64,000 bases of DNA from Parietichytrium sp. I65-24A (Eukaryota; Sar; Bigyra; Thraustochytrida; Thraustochytriidae). The DNA is taken from positions 553,279-617,278 of the forward strand of contig BLSF01000019.1 in the NCBI GenBank assembly GCA_012862575.1, written 5' to 3'. This document shows, piece by piece, positions 50,928-61,246 of this stretch. Each line of letters begins with the position of its first letter. Position 1 is the stretch's first letter. The notes beneath the pieces are model-generated. The model searched no databases. It had not been told where the DNA came from and saw nothing but the letters and a program-made list of their open reading frames with translations. Both the position numbers and the translations under genes were made by a program.

Positions 50928-52886
50928 CTACTGAAGCAGCTCGTTTTTGAGCACAAAGGGGGAGAGCGGCGACTTTGGAGAAAATGACTGTCCCTGATTC
51001 GTCGGCGAGTACTGGCCCTGGTAAGCAAAGTTGTCGTACATGCGCATTGCAGCGACCGAAGATGTCGCGCTACCTGCGGAGCAATATGACGAAGTTCGAA
51101 CGGGAGTTTGCTTGGCGCATAGGCGAGGGGAGTCATACAGAGTGGGCTCGTATCCGCCAAGGTCTACATCGTCGACGGGCAGAGCTGTGAAGAGCGAGTC
51201 AAAATTGGACGTGTCGAGATCTGGCATGTGGCAGTCACTGTTCCCAGAGGAGCAGACATTTGTAAACTCTTGAGGGGTACACGAAAGCTTGGGCTTGTAG
51301 CCGGGAGTGATCTCCTTTTTCAACAACTTGTCCCAGTCAATTCCATTAAAAAATGCGTGCGCTTTAATCTCTCCAAACCCCTGAGCGCCAAGCCGCCGCA
51401 GCGGATCTCGAATGAGTAGTCGCCCAATAAAATCTCGTGCGCGCTCAGACATATCCGCAGGGAATTGGAGAGGTGCCGTGCGGAGTCTGTAGAACAGCTT
51501 GCGCTTATTTTGTGTGTACCACGGCGGGAGTCCAGTGAGCATTTCGAATGTCACCATGCCCAAGTTCCAAAAATCAACAGCCTTGCCATGACCTTTACGT
51601 TCTAAGAGCTCCGGGGCGAGGTACTCGGGAGTGCCACAGAAAGAGTTTGTTCCCGAATTAAGCTCACGGATACCATCCTTGCAAAGACCAAAGTCAATCA
51701 GCTTGATGTGCCCATCGGAGTCGAACAGCAGGTTCTCTGGCTTCAAGTCCCGAAACACAATATCTAGGCTGTGCAAATGCTCCAGAGCTAGCACAACCTC
51801 GCCAATCCACACCTTTACCCACTCCTCCGTGAAGAACCTTGCCTTTCCGAGATGGAAAAACAGTTCTCCACCAGGTACATACTCCAACACCATAAACAGT
51901 CTTGTGCGTGTCTGAAATGCAAAGAACATGTCCACAATGAATGGGTGGCTCACCCGCTCCATAACCCTTCGCTCAGTCTTTGTGTGCTCCACCTGCTTGC
52001 GCTTGCGGATGTTAGACTTTTCTAAAATTTTCATCGCATATAATTTTTGCGTTTGGCGGCGCTTGACGACAACTACTTTGCCAAACGAGCCCTTGCCAAC
52101 CACGCGTAACGGCTCAAAGTCGCGCAACGAGACCAAGCGGGTCGACTTTGGAGAGACGCTGCCAGTGCTTTGAGCACTGTCTTCGGAGTCCATGGAGGTT
52201 GAATCCGAGCCGAAGGTTTCTTCCGATCCAACTTTTTTCCAAAACAACTTTCCTCTGTCTTGGGCGTCCCATTCACTCTCATCTAACATGTCAATATCAT
52301 TGTCCGAAGCACCGTTGTATGCTTGCGACACCACGGTGATCGGCAAGTGAGCTGGCAAGGTGGATTGAACAGCCAAAAAATCTAGAATGACCTTTCTCTC
52401 AGGAGCCGATGTGCATGAAGACACGACGAGCTTGATCCACTCATTGAGTTGCCCCTGGCGTTCGTCTAAAAAGGTCGGGTCCATGGTCCCGAGAAATTTC
52501 TTTGGGGGCGGACATGGGATCCCAGCTTTGATATTTGACCCCTCCTGGGGAGTCTTGCAGAGAGCAGTATACAGGTTCCTAAACTCTGAATACCTTCTCC
52601 ATGTGGACCACTCGGTCTTGCCTGTGCCTTGCACCCCGGTTCCGTTTGCACTACTGCTCTTTCCGTTTCCGCAGTGCATCTGACCCGAATCTTCGCCCCC
52701 AAGCTCTTCGGTGTGCACGCTCCACTCGGCAGATCCGTTTTGTGGGTTCTCCAACGCATGTCCGGCACTAACGCTCACGCTAATCTCAAAAATCGTATAC
52801 AGCTTATTGGAGTTCTTCTCCCTGGCGGCCGACCTTGACACAATGGCGCAGCGTACCACCTGCATTTGCTGTTTGCCCTCATCCAT
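50928..52886 (-). CDS. PX-domain AGC protein kinase (SGK3-like)
   Basis: 652 residues from the ATG at 52886; the open frame extends to a stop at 52979 without another ATG. Residues about 20-195 form a PX domain: STWRRYSEFRNLY with the phosphoinositide-binding Arg, and a CPPPKKFLGTMDPTFLDERQ segment. Kinase domain from about 258: GKGSFGKVVVV (Gly loop), YAMKILEK (Lys), VFRDLKPENLL, IDFGLCKDG and the activation loop SFCGTPEYLAPELL with the PDK1-site Thr. The AGC tail follows (TSNFDSLFTALPVDD). The hydrophobic motif appears as YDNFAY, with Ala where Ser or Thr is normally phosphorylated. PX-AGC kinases such as SGK3 act on endosomes that carry PI3P. A long acidic/Ser linker sits between the PX and kinase domains. 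Confidence 0.93.
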   Translation of the reverse strand: MDEGKQQMQVVRCAIVSRSAAREKNSNKLYTIFEISVSVSAGHALENPQNGSAEWSVHTEELGGEDSGQMHCGNGKSSSANGTGVQGTGKTEWSTWRRYSEFRNLYTALCKTPQEGSNIKAGIPCPPPKKFLGTMDPTFLDERQGQLNEWIKLVVSSCTSAPERKVILDFLAVQSTLPAHLPITVVSQAYNGASDNDIDMLDESEWDAQDRGKLFWKKVGSEETFGSDSTSMDSEDSAQSTGSVSPKSTRLVSLRDFEPLRVVGKGSFGKVVVVKRRQTQKLYAMKILEKSNIRKRKQVEHTKTERRVMERVSHPFIVDMFFAFQTRTRLFMVLEYVPGGELFFHLGKARFFTEEWVKVWIGEVVLALEHLHSLDIVFRDLKPENLLFDSDGHIKLIDFGLCKDGIRELNSGTNSFCGTPEYLAPELLERKGHGKAVDFWNLGMVTFEMLTGLPPWYTQNKRKLFYRLRTAPLQFPADMSERARDFIGRLLIRDPLRRLGAQGFGEIKAHAFFNGIDWDKLLKKEITPGYKPKLSCTPQEFTNVCSSGNSDCHMPDLDTSNFDSLFTALPVDDVDLGGYEPTLYDSPRLCAKQTPVRTSSYCSAGSATSSVAAMRMYDNFAYQGQYSPTNQGQSFSPKSPLSPFVLKNELLQ

Positions 52887-54625
52887 TTCCTGCCTCACCA
52901 AATAACCCTCGCGACGCAGCTTTCCTTCTGTCAATCTATACCCCGCAGGCACCGTCCGCCAGGCCAAGCCAACGACTCACAGCAGCCTTGCGCTGATCCT
53001 CTCGCTCACCTCCAGCCCCGCCTCGAACATTCGCCACGGGCCTGCCTGCCTTGTCCGTCAGTCCGGCACAGCAAGCGAGGAAGACCCACTCTTCTCTTCC
53101 GCCGCTGCGCACGCCACAGCCTGGCACCCAACGAGCGTCGCCGCCACTTCCGTCCGTCCGACCGGCTCGAACAGCAATACCGCCCACAAGGTCGCTCCCC
53201 AACGCTCTCGACGCACGACCCAGTCACCACAGGCGCGGACACTACCGTCGGCTCTTCCTTTCGCAACTTGGCAGGCTTCAACTTTCGCGGACCTATGTGT
53301 GCCCGACCAGAGTGCAATGCGTTCTCACTGACTGCGAGCACTGCGAGTACATCGAAGTTTACTGACTCTGACTTCTCTGAGTACTGCCCCGTGGTGGGCC
53401 TGCAAGACAGTGAGTACCGTACTTGTATAATACCTTGCACCGGTTTTGACTCTCTGACCTGTCTCACACTCTCATCCTTCGTCCCTAAGGGGTAGCTACT
53501 GTTTTAGCTAGAAAGGGTAGGACTCGGAACCTAAGGCTCTGACGATTGAATGAATGAATGAAATCGAATGACGAGGCCTCGAGATTTGGTTGCCTTACTT
53601 GCGATTTGAAAAGGGCTACGAGTAGAGTCCCATGTGCAGTGCTACCACCAGCCTATCAAGCAGTGTAGAGGTCGCCGCATCACCGTGGTGCTAGGCTAGC
53701 TCGTGAGGGATTTTGTCAGCACACTCACAGTCCGTCAACTTACCAATAAGCCTAAGCTTGATACGCTGACGAGAGAGACTCTGAGGATCTCGGGAGCCGA
53801 GAGTGTAAAGAGCGAGGTGCGTGATGGCCACTATTGCAATCGCAGGCGTTACTGTAAAAGTGACTTACAGTTATTTCATTCACTCATCACAATCAACTCA
53901 AAACGAAAGCAGTGGAGGCCGGTGAAGCTGTTGGTTGATGATTGATTGAGATCATACTCAACAGTAATCGCTCCATGCTATTACATCGTGTAGAGCTCAT
54001 AGAATCGCATGCACGGCGAGCAGTTGGTGTCTGCGGGAGGGCATCGGAGGCTACACACGTGGCTGCGGCTTGCCATGAATCGGTATAGTATTCATAGAGT
54101 AACGGGTCCCGCCACCATGACCCGTGACCGACCTCTACCCGCTAGTAGCTATGAGGGTAAGAATCACCATGAGCCGGAGGAGAGGGAAGAGCCTCACACC
54201 TTTCCGGTTGCTAAGCATAAGCCGCATTCTCTTAAGTACTTACTGAACAATGGCGTTTGGAGAGAGAGCTGGACTCTCCAGATTGGCGATTTGACAGCGA
54301 GTTGGACTAACTGTAAATTATCTGCTCCATCCCTCCATGCCAGAATTCTTTTGCGGAGCCTTGATGAGATTCGCGCTCAGCAAGAGCTGGAGCTCTAGAG
54401 CTAGCTAGCCACTGCCACACGTGCCAGGCAGTCAGTTTAGCATTCCTGTAGAATTATCCAGTGTGCACCTAAGCGAGCATGCAGTCTATAGGATCGGCCG
54501 CTTTAGGGAATAACGGTAGGTGTGGTACTCGTATCGGAAGTAGCCAATGAATTCGATGTCACTTCACTGCATGTTACGGAAATGAAAATGAAAGATTCAA
54601 AGTGGTTGGTAGTACTATTAGATAG

Positions 54626-54701
54626 TACTCGAGTACGCTAGCTATTAGTACTCGATTACTATCTACTCGAGTACGCTAGCTATTAGTACTCGATTACTAT
54701 T
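54626..54701. repeat. 2 x 38-bp tandem repeat
   Basis: Two nearly perfect units starting at 54626 and 54664 (TACTCGAGTACGCTAGCTAT and the rest), differing only at the last base. The unit itself is rich in palindromes (GTACTCGAGTAC, GCTAGC, AGTACT). Confidence 0.9.
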
Positions 54702-55468
54702 CACTAGTACCAATACAAAATAGAATGAGTAATTCAAAACTCAAAAGTCACGACTCGAAAGTTCAGAACCCGTTTTTCAACGCTCATGGCTCGTAAAAAT
54801 GACGTCTGCTCTGTCTCTGATCTGTCTGATCTGACTGACCAGAATTTAGAAATGCACACTGTCAGAACCACATGGTCAGAACAGAACGAAATCTTTCGAA
54901 CACAAAATTCCAGCTAGGAGCCTGCTATCTCAAGCTGCACTGTGCCTCTACTCTACTCTAATCTCTAGAGAGCTCTAAATAGCTACTACTTCTAGAGTAG
55001 TAGTTTACAATAGATAGAGAAGACTATCGTAGACGAGACAACAGTGACGACAGAGAAAGGTTTCGCTCTGTGCTGAGCTGACAGTGCCAGTGCTGCAGAA
55101 TTTTAAGAAACGATCTTCGTACTGACATTACTGACATCTGAGTACCGGTAAAGCAATACAAAGCAAAAGGTTCGAGTATGCAAAACGCGAGTGGCCTACG
55201 CTGTAAGCGCCCATGGCGCGATAGACTAACATGGAATCCCATGCACAATGCGAGAAAATCTTTAGAAATTCTTCTGACTCTACTCTATTGACTGCACTCT
55301 GGCTAGTAGTGACATCATGTCAGTTTCCCAGGCAGCGATGAAAAAAAAAATTGAAGAGTTTACAGCGAATGCAAACTTTGAACTGCTCAGGTCGTTCGCG
55401 GGTGGGTTGCCCAGTGGACTGCCCGATCAACGCACTCCGTTCCGCACGGCGTGTCTCGTCCTCGGAAC

Positions 55469-55519
55469 CACCTCACCTTCCGATAAGGTTTGTTTTCGCT
55501 GCACTTCGTGGCTTCGCTT
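55469..55519 (-). repeat. dispersed repeat copy 2 (inverted)
   Basis: Reverse complement matches 50406-50457: shared GAAGCCACGAAGTG and AAACAAACC then TATCGGAAGGTG, with a few mismatches. Confidence 0.65.
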
Positions 55520-55810
55520 GCCTCGGAACGTCCTACGCACCTGGCAGTCTTTTGGAATCAAGAGGAGCAAGAAGCATCAACAGGCGCAGTTTTTCTTTTT
55601 TCGATGATCACTGGCACTATAGTTAGTGTTTACTTACTGTTAGCGAGTCTTCGAGAACATACCGAGTACTCGTACTAACCTAACCTAAACTGCTCTGTCC
55701 TCACAGTGTCACGATCACACTATTAATTCACACGTGAAGTACACACCTGCAGTAGAGCCTTGGTACGTGAAAGTATGGCGCTCGCTATGCCCGCACAGTC
55801 CATTCCATGT

Positions 55811-56006
55811 TCCACGGAGGCGGACGACAATGAGTAGCTGTAATCCCTGCGATAGTGGGGCTGCGCATGTCCTACTGCCGAGCGGTCTGGAATCACGGTC
55901 AAGAGAGACTCAACTTTGAAAGTGTAAATGCACAAGTGCGTTGCTCGAGTTGTTCCAGCGGAGGCGAACGAAAGTGAGCAGCTGTAACCCTGCCCTAGTG
56001 GGGCGG
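55811..56006. repeat. direct repeat pair, period 143 bp
   Basis: About 50 bp at 55811-55862 (GGAGGCGGACGACAATGAGT, AGCTGTAATCCCTGCGATAG, TGGGGC) recurs at 55954-56006 with about ten mismatches. No coding role is seen. Confidence 0.75.
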
Positions 56007-56454
56007 AGTTGGCCTTGCAAGAACGACAACTTATAAAGCGCAACATCCCCGGACACAAAGGTTCGAGGAGAATCACGCATAAGCCAATCAGAGTAGGTAC
56101 TGAGGATGCCGCGGTGTCCACAATGTCCACCCTTTTGCTTATCTCATTGATGAAAGTACTCGGAAAGTCTTAGCTTGATGGACCGGTCCCCCTAGCAGTG
56201 TACTCGGAAAGCTGCCAAAAGAATACCCACTCGTGGTTGTGTGTTGTGAGGTGTTTTTTGTGAGGAAGAATATTCACTTTTTATGCGTAAAAACCTGAAC
56301 GAGCGACATCTCGCGGACAAAGAAACCACCACATCGAACAGAACCCAAACCTCCTTGGCTGAACTGGGGCTGGCTCAACTGAAAGCTAGCTAGGAACGCT
56401 GGGACGTGATACGTGAGTATACGGGCAGCCGGGCCTTTGTGTCAAGACGGCGCC

Positions 56455-59400
56455 ATGAGCACTCGGAACGAGGATCGGGAGGAGATGTCCAACAAGGTCT
56501 CGACAGACCTTCACTTGCTCCAACACGGAGACATGAGCGCAGAAAACACGAATCAGCAGGTCTCAACTGAGAGTTACGGCCATGGACCCCGCGCACCGTC
56601 CTCGGCTTCGTCGCACAGTACCAGTATTCCGGCGCATGAAACAGCGGTGTTCACCCCGACCGACTTCTTGGTGTCGCGTTCGCAACAAGGGCGGCTACCT
56701 CCTCCCAGGCCGGCACGAAGCATTGAGAGCAAGACGATGGAGAGCCACGGTCATGGACGCCACGCACCGTCCTCGCATTTCGCATGGCCCTTCACTGAAG
56801 GCCCGGCACTCCAGGCGGTGCTCCCCCCGAGCGAACCTTTGGTTTCCCACTCGCAAAACGAACGCCCAGCTCCTGTAAGGCCGACACGCAGCATTGAGAG
56901 TAAGAAGAAGGAAGTGGCTGCGCCCGATTCCCAGGTAAATCGTACGGTGAATCGTGATCTCCACACATTGGAGAATGCGCCAGTGGTTGACTCGGCACTG
57001 GAAATGCCCACACGAACGGCACCAGGCCTCCGGACTGCGGACACAGAAAGAGACAGACGAAGCCCAGCATCGAGGCCTTCCGACCCAGTCCCCGCACCGC
57101 GACAGACTCCCTTCAATGCAGTAAATGCGAGTGTGAATCTTCCACGTTCCCCAACTGCGATGCGGCAAAGCCCATATTCAACTTCACATCATGTAGCGGT
57201 TGATTTCAAGTGTTCCGCTTCGCTGCCAGAGCCTGAGCCAATCTGGAAAAGCAAAGAGGACAAGAAGAATGGCTGCGCCCCTTTAGAATATCGCGTTACT
57301 GTTGGCCAGGAGGAGATCCGCGTCAAACAGGATGGAAATGCAGTTGTTTTGAGCAGGCCTGCAAACCCTACGATGCTAGTCCGCCTGTTTATCAAGATGA
57401 TCTATCTCTATACCCTCGCCCTCATGTTTGCCTGGTCCCTCAGCTTTCTTTTCATTGTCGTTCACGAAGTGATCCTCCTCATTATCAGTGACTGGACCAA
57501 AGGTTGGCTGGCAGTTCCAGCCACTGTAGCGTTCGTCTTTGCGTGGTCTCATATCCTGGCATTGCAGCTAGAGATGTCTTGGGACCTTTTAGGGTCGTCC
57601 GCAGTGATGCGGACCAGCTATTTCGCAAGATGCTTCCCGAACAAAGCAAAGCACATCCCCGATGCCGTGTGTGCTTTTCTCATCTTACCGCCGGTTCTTG
57701 CTCTTCTCTTCGCGATCTGTTTCGGTTCTTGGGATGCCACTGAAGTAATTTCCATCGCCCAGCTGGTCTCAATTATTTGTTCGAGCATCCTCCTTGGATT
57801 TTTTATTCTCGACACGTGTATAGGCCGCTGGAAGCTGGTGTGCTCTATTAAAGCAGAAGTGTCTAAGAGCAGCTTGGATTACTTCCCGGAGCTGCGCGGC
57901 CGTTGGGCTTCTTGGTTTTTTACTCGGTTGACTTATCAGCTAGCGGTGATAGACTGGACTAAGGGCGGGTCAGAGGACCAACGGCCTATGAATCTCACCA
58001 GAGTTGCGCAAACGTTTTACACGACTCGCGAGGACGGGAAACCGGTAAATCTAAATAATTTTGCAGGTATTGCTCTGAAGAGAAAATCATCTCCTTCCAA
58101 GGTGGAGATTGTGTTTCTCATCCTAAGCGCGATCATAGTCGTCTATTATCTATGGAAGGTGGCTCTTCTTTTCAGTACGCTTGGCGGTATTTTTGTGGCA
58201 CTCAGACGTCTCGCGAGCAAGGGTCTAGAGAAACGTGCCAAGAGCAAGGAATCATCCGACGGGCCCGGTATTGGGACAAGGAAAGGTAACGAAACCAAGG
58301 TTTCCCTCATGGATCTCGTGAAGGCCTCGCTCGTCTTTTCCTTTTTCCGTCGGCTGAGACCTGGCAAACCTTCCAGGTCTGGATTGCGCCCCGTTATGCT
58401 CGCCTGGCCCACCAATTTGTGTGCAAATCTTGTTGCAGCAGCTATGCTGCTACTTCTCATCTTCTGCACAATCGAGTTTTTGTTTCTCCACCCTGATCCC
58501 ATATGGGTTGCGCTTTACTTGATATCCATTGCGACCTGCTGTCTATTTTGGGCCGTTGACGTCCAACCTTGGTATATCTTCTATGGCAAGTCGAGCCGCA
58601 CCGAGTCCGTGGCTGTCAGTTCTCAAACACGGGATCACAATGCCCGCATGTCGAGCGTGAAGCCCGCTTGGTTTCAGATGGCGCATATCTTAGACACCCC
58701 GGGCGCAGGTACCAGAGTACGGCCAGAGGTGGGGGATGGGGAATTCGCGTCCTACGTGGGCGATCGGCCTCGCCCAACACGCAAAGAAGCGAGTGATCAC
58801 CGTAAGAGAGTGCGGTGCGAGCATCGCAGCCTGCAGTCGGCTCATCGGCACTTGCGATTCACAAGGGATCGCATCATTTTCAAGTGGGTCGTTTTTGGCG
58901 TACTGATGTATGCATTTGTCTTGTACAAGCTTTCGAATTATTTACTAAATGGAATGAACGATGGCAATCCTCAAGGCGAAGATTCCATGGAAATGCTAGA
59001 GATTCCTGACCCCCTGTATTGGTCGGCGCAAGCAGCGCGAGGATACGAGTCATGCATGCCGGATCTGATATTTCGCCAAGACGTGCCTCCCGAGTTACTT
59101 CTGCATGACTACTCTTTCCTGTCCGCTTTAGCATACGTTTCGAGTGTGAAAGACATTGAGGAGAAATTGGGGCAATATTTTGCACACCATCTCAATGTAA
59201 CCCTGAAAGGATCTAAGAATGGGGAAGCCGGTGTATGGCTAACGGAGTTTGACGTTGGTGAGTTTACAGTGGTTGCTGTGCGCGGTACCACATATCGTTG
59301 GCGAGACATCGCAGAAGACGTGGGTGTGTGGGCACCATCTCTCCTCTTCCAGCTGATTGCATGGGCGATCCCATTCGGCGATGCATGGGATATCCTCGTC

Positions 59401-59874
59401 CGCGAGCTTATAGGGCTTTTGACCGGCTTTCGATTGCAGGAGAATTATCTAAACGACGTTGTGAACCACGTGCGCATGCTCAAAGACGCTGGTGCACGCG
59501 TTGTTTTGACGGGTCATTCTCTTGGGGCTGGAATCGCAATGCTCGCCGCAGCGACAGAGAATGTGCCGGCCATCGGCTTCTCTGGACCGAACAATGGATT
59601 AGGCGGTGCACGACTTGTTGGGGATGCTATTGAATCTTTGGAGCGAAACGCTTTTAATGTAATCCCAGAAAAGGATGTGGTTCCACGAGTCGACCGTCGC
59701 CCCTTTCACGTGCAAAACATCTACTGTCGCGATACATCCATCACTGCTTGGCTCGCCTGCCACGCGATTCAACGCACCACTTGCGAGCTCATAGACAAAT
59801 GTCGCTCGCCAAGCCAACCACGCCAAGCCACTCTCAAGACTTGCGAGTCGCTCGGCTACCTTGAAGGCGGTTAA
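56455..59874 (+). CDS. polytopic class 3 lipase, diacylglycerol lipase-like
   Basis: 1139 residues from the ATG at 56455. The N-terminal 150 residues are Ser/Pro-rich and include a 57-residue tandem duplication (about residues 39-95 and 96-152). From about 315 there are at least seven hydrophobic segments (for example MIYLYTLALMFAWSLSFLFI, WLAVPATVAFVFAWSHIL, AFLILPPVLALLFAICFG, VEIVFLILSAIIVVYYLW, AAAMLLLLIFCTIEFLFL, FKWVVFGVLMYAFVLYKL). The cytosolic C-terminal third is a Lipase_3 domain: VAVRGTTYRWRDIAED, then VVLTGHSLGAGIAMLAA with the nucleophile Ser near 1022, an Asp in PEKDVVPRVD, and the likely His in ACHAIQRTTCEL. Membrane segments before a Lipase_3 domain are the layout of sn-1-specific diacylglycerol lipases, which release 2-monoacylglycerol. 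Substrate is inferred. Confidence 0.88.
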   Translation: MSTRNEDREEMSNKVSTDLHLLQHGDMSAENTNQQVSTESYGHGPRAPSSASSHSTSIPAHETAVFTPTDFLVSRSQQGRLPPPRPARSIESKTMESHGHGRHAPSSHFAWPFTEGPALQAVLPPSEPLVSHSQNERPAPVRPTRSIESKKKEVAAPDSQVNRTVNRDLHTLENAPVVDSALEMPTRTAPGLRTADTERDRRSPASRPSDPVPAPRQTPFNAVNASVNLPRSPTAMRQSPYSTSHHVAVDFKCSASLPEPEPIWKSKEDKKNGCAPLEYRVTVGQEEIRVKQDGNAVVLSRPANPTMLVRLFIKMIYLYTLALMFAWSLSFLFIVVHEVILLIISDWTKGWLAVPATVAFVFAWSHILALQLEMSWDLLGSSAVMRTSYFARCFPNKAKHIPDAVCAFLILPPVLALLFAICFGSWDATEVISIAQLVSIICSSILLGFFILDTCIGRWKLVCSIKAEVSKSSLDYFPELRGRWASWFFTRLTYQLAVIDWTKGGSEDQRPMNLTRVAQTFYTTREDGKPVNLNNFAGIALKRKSSPSKVEIVFLILSAIIVVYYLWKVALLFSTLGGIFVALRRLASKGLEKRAKSKESSDGPGIGTRKGNETKVSLMDLVKASLVFSFFRRLRPGKPSRSGLRPVMLAWPTNLCANLVAAAMLLLLIFCTIEFLFLHPDPIWVALYLISIATCCLFWAVDVQPWYIFYGKSSRTESVAVSSQTRDHNARMSSVKPAWFQMAHILDTPGAGTRVRPEVGDGEFASYVGDRPRPTRKEASDHRKRVRCEHRSLQSAHRHLRFTRDRIIFKWVVFGVLMYAFVLYKLSNYLLNGMNDGNPQGEDSMEMLEIPDPLYWSAQAARGYESCMPDLIFRQDVPPELLLHDYSFLSALAYVSSVKDIEEKLGQYFAHHLNVTLKGSKNGEAGVWLTEFDVGEFTVVAVRGTTYRWRDIAEDVGVWAPSLLFQLIAWAIPFGDAWDILVRELIGLLTGFRLQENYLNDVVNHVRMLKDAGARVVLTGHSLGAGIAMLAAATENVPAIGFSGPNNGLGGARLVGDAIESLERNAFNVIPEKDVVPRVDRRPFHVQNIYCRDTSITAWLACHAIQRTTCELIDKCRSPSQPRQATLKTCESLGYLEGG
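56569..56910 (+). repeat. in-frame 171-bp tandem duplication in the lipase N-terminus
   Basis: Two units starting near 56569 and 56740, period 171 bp (57 codons). Matched segments include the ATGGAC-CGCACCGTCCTCG part and the end encoding RPARSIESK against RPTRSIESK. The centre has diverged, so the duplication is not new. Confidence 0.85.
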
Positions 59875-60416
59875 GATATTTGACACAGTCTTCTCCGTTG
59901 ACTCTGATGCTTTTCGTGACAATTATGGTGGGCTCTATTATTTGACTGGGCAAAGAACGGCCTTGAAGCATCCGCTCGCGCTTTGCGATATGCTTCTGCC
60001 GAGACACCGTCTTCCTAAGTGTGCAACATTAAAAAATGACAATATCGTTTAGCTGCACGGCCTTGATGATTTACAGTTATTTCGGTTGCGGATCCTGTGC
60101 CACAGACATGGCACAGTTCTCAGCTCTGAAGTTCTCTGAAAGGATCAATGTAGATAGAAGAGGAGAGTGGGTTTGGTGGTTCTTGCTCTCAACCTCACCA
60201 AGCCATTTGTCAGCGAGGGTCATCAACTACGCTCAGCATTCATGCGCTGATGCGGATGGTCTCCGGGATCGTGTTTTCGCGAATCTCGAGCGCCTTGCGT
60301 CGCACGTCGAGGCTTAGGTTGGCGAATCTGCCGTTCTCTGCTTTTCCAACCATCTCTTCAGATTTGAGTTGCCCTTGGAAGTTCGGTCTACCTATTGTCT
60401 TATGTTAGGTTAGGTT

Positions 60417-60440
60417 AAACCCCTATCGGAAGGTGTGGTG
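60417..60440 (+). repeat. dispersed repeat copy 3 (partial)
   Basis: AAACCCCTATCGGAAGGTGT followed by GGTG; shares CTATCGGAAGGTG with the copies near 50440 and 55480. Short, so this copy is less certain. Confidence 0.5.
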
Positions 60441-60632
60441 GGCTATTGCATTTCCATATCGGTACGGTACCCTTCTTAGGGTCTCCTCTCCCGCTTGCTA
60501 ATCCCCATTAGTTTACTGACTAGGCTTCCTTGATATATTCTTGCTAACTCGGTTGTAGTAGACAGGGGTTCGGGGGTTCGGGGTTCCCCCCACCTACCCG
60601 GTAGTCTTCCGTAGCGAATAGAAAAAACTTAA

Positions 60633-60649
60633 GCGGGCGGGCCGCCCGC
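60633..60649. other. GC-rich hairpin
   Basis: GCGGGCGG and CCGCCCGC form an 8-bp perfect stem around one base. Helitrons carry a hairpin near their 3' end, and on the minus strand this hairpin lies downstream of the Helitron-like frame. I could not identify a CTRR terminus, so the assignment is tentative. Confidence 0.5.
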
Positions 60650-61246
60650 AACCAGAAGTGCGGGGACAGGATCCTTGGATTTCGATGGAAGTGACATAAG
60701 TTTTGTTGATGAAAAGAAATTTGATTTGACGTGAATGTTGATGATCGAGTGAAGCGTTGGTTGTTATAGGTTGAAATGGTTTTGTCGGACTGGAACCAGG
60801 TGATTTTGTCCTGGCGGCCAGTACAGATGAGCATCTCGATGTGCAAGGGATAGGCGGTCGCCGAAGTCATCATGGAGCATAAAGTCGTCAATTTTGGCGC
60901 GCTGAAAGAAGTCCTTCTGCTTGTCGTCTGCAAGTGTTTTAAGCTTTTGGATCTCCGAGCGAGGTTCGTTCTGGACGAGGGCAAGTAGGTACAGCCGGGG
61001 TGCCTTGTGGGGTTGCCGATGGAGGTGCCACTGCTGTGAGAGTCGTATTTGGGGAACGAAGCAGAAGGCGGCAAGGATCCTCGACGCCAGGAGATGGCGA
61101 AGAGTGTGGAGCTCTCGGTGGAGTAGGTAGGAGGGTAAACGTGGGTTCAACGGCTGTCGGGTTGGGCGACATCGCACGGCTTCCAGGCAGGCGCTGGAGA
61201 AGGGGAGGCTGAGCCGTTACACTCGGGCGGACGATATTGGTAGAAA

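Larger units (their letters stand above)
52887..56454. other. long gene-poor stretch with small repeats
   Basis: About 3.6 kb between the divergent kinase and lipase genes. A 93-codon frame beginning with GCCACCATGACC at 54118 ends at 54398; it has a good start context but no motif. The stretch holds a 2 x 38-bp tandem repeat, an inverted copy of the dispersed repeat, and a direct repeat pair near 55811 and 55954. Many CTAGAG, AGTACT and TAGCTA motifs give it a palindromic texture. It looks like decayed mobile DNA plus promoters. Confidence 0.5.
59875..61246. other. gene-poor stretch between the lipase and the Helitron-like frame
   Basis: About 1.4 kb. It contains a third partial copy of the dispersed repeat (60417-60440), a GC-rich hairpin (60633-60649), and G/C runs (GGGGGTTCGGGGTTCCCCCC near 60571). 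On the minus strand, Ser/Pro-rich and then charged frames (for example LADDKQKDFFQRAKIDDFML near 60840-60940) follow the Helitron-like frame and may be its frame-shifted or captured 3' part. Confidence 0.45.

Noticed and set aside
54118-54398. 93-codon frame with GCCACCATGACC start context
   Set aside because: The start context is good, but there is no motif, and the flanks are full of stop-rich repeat DNA.
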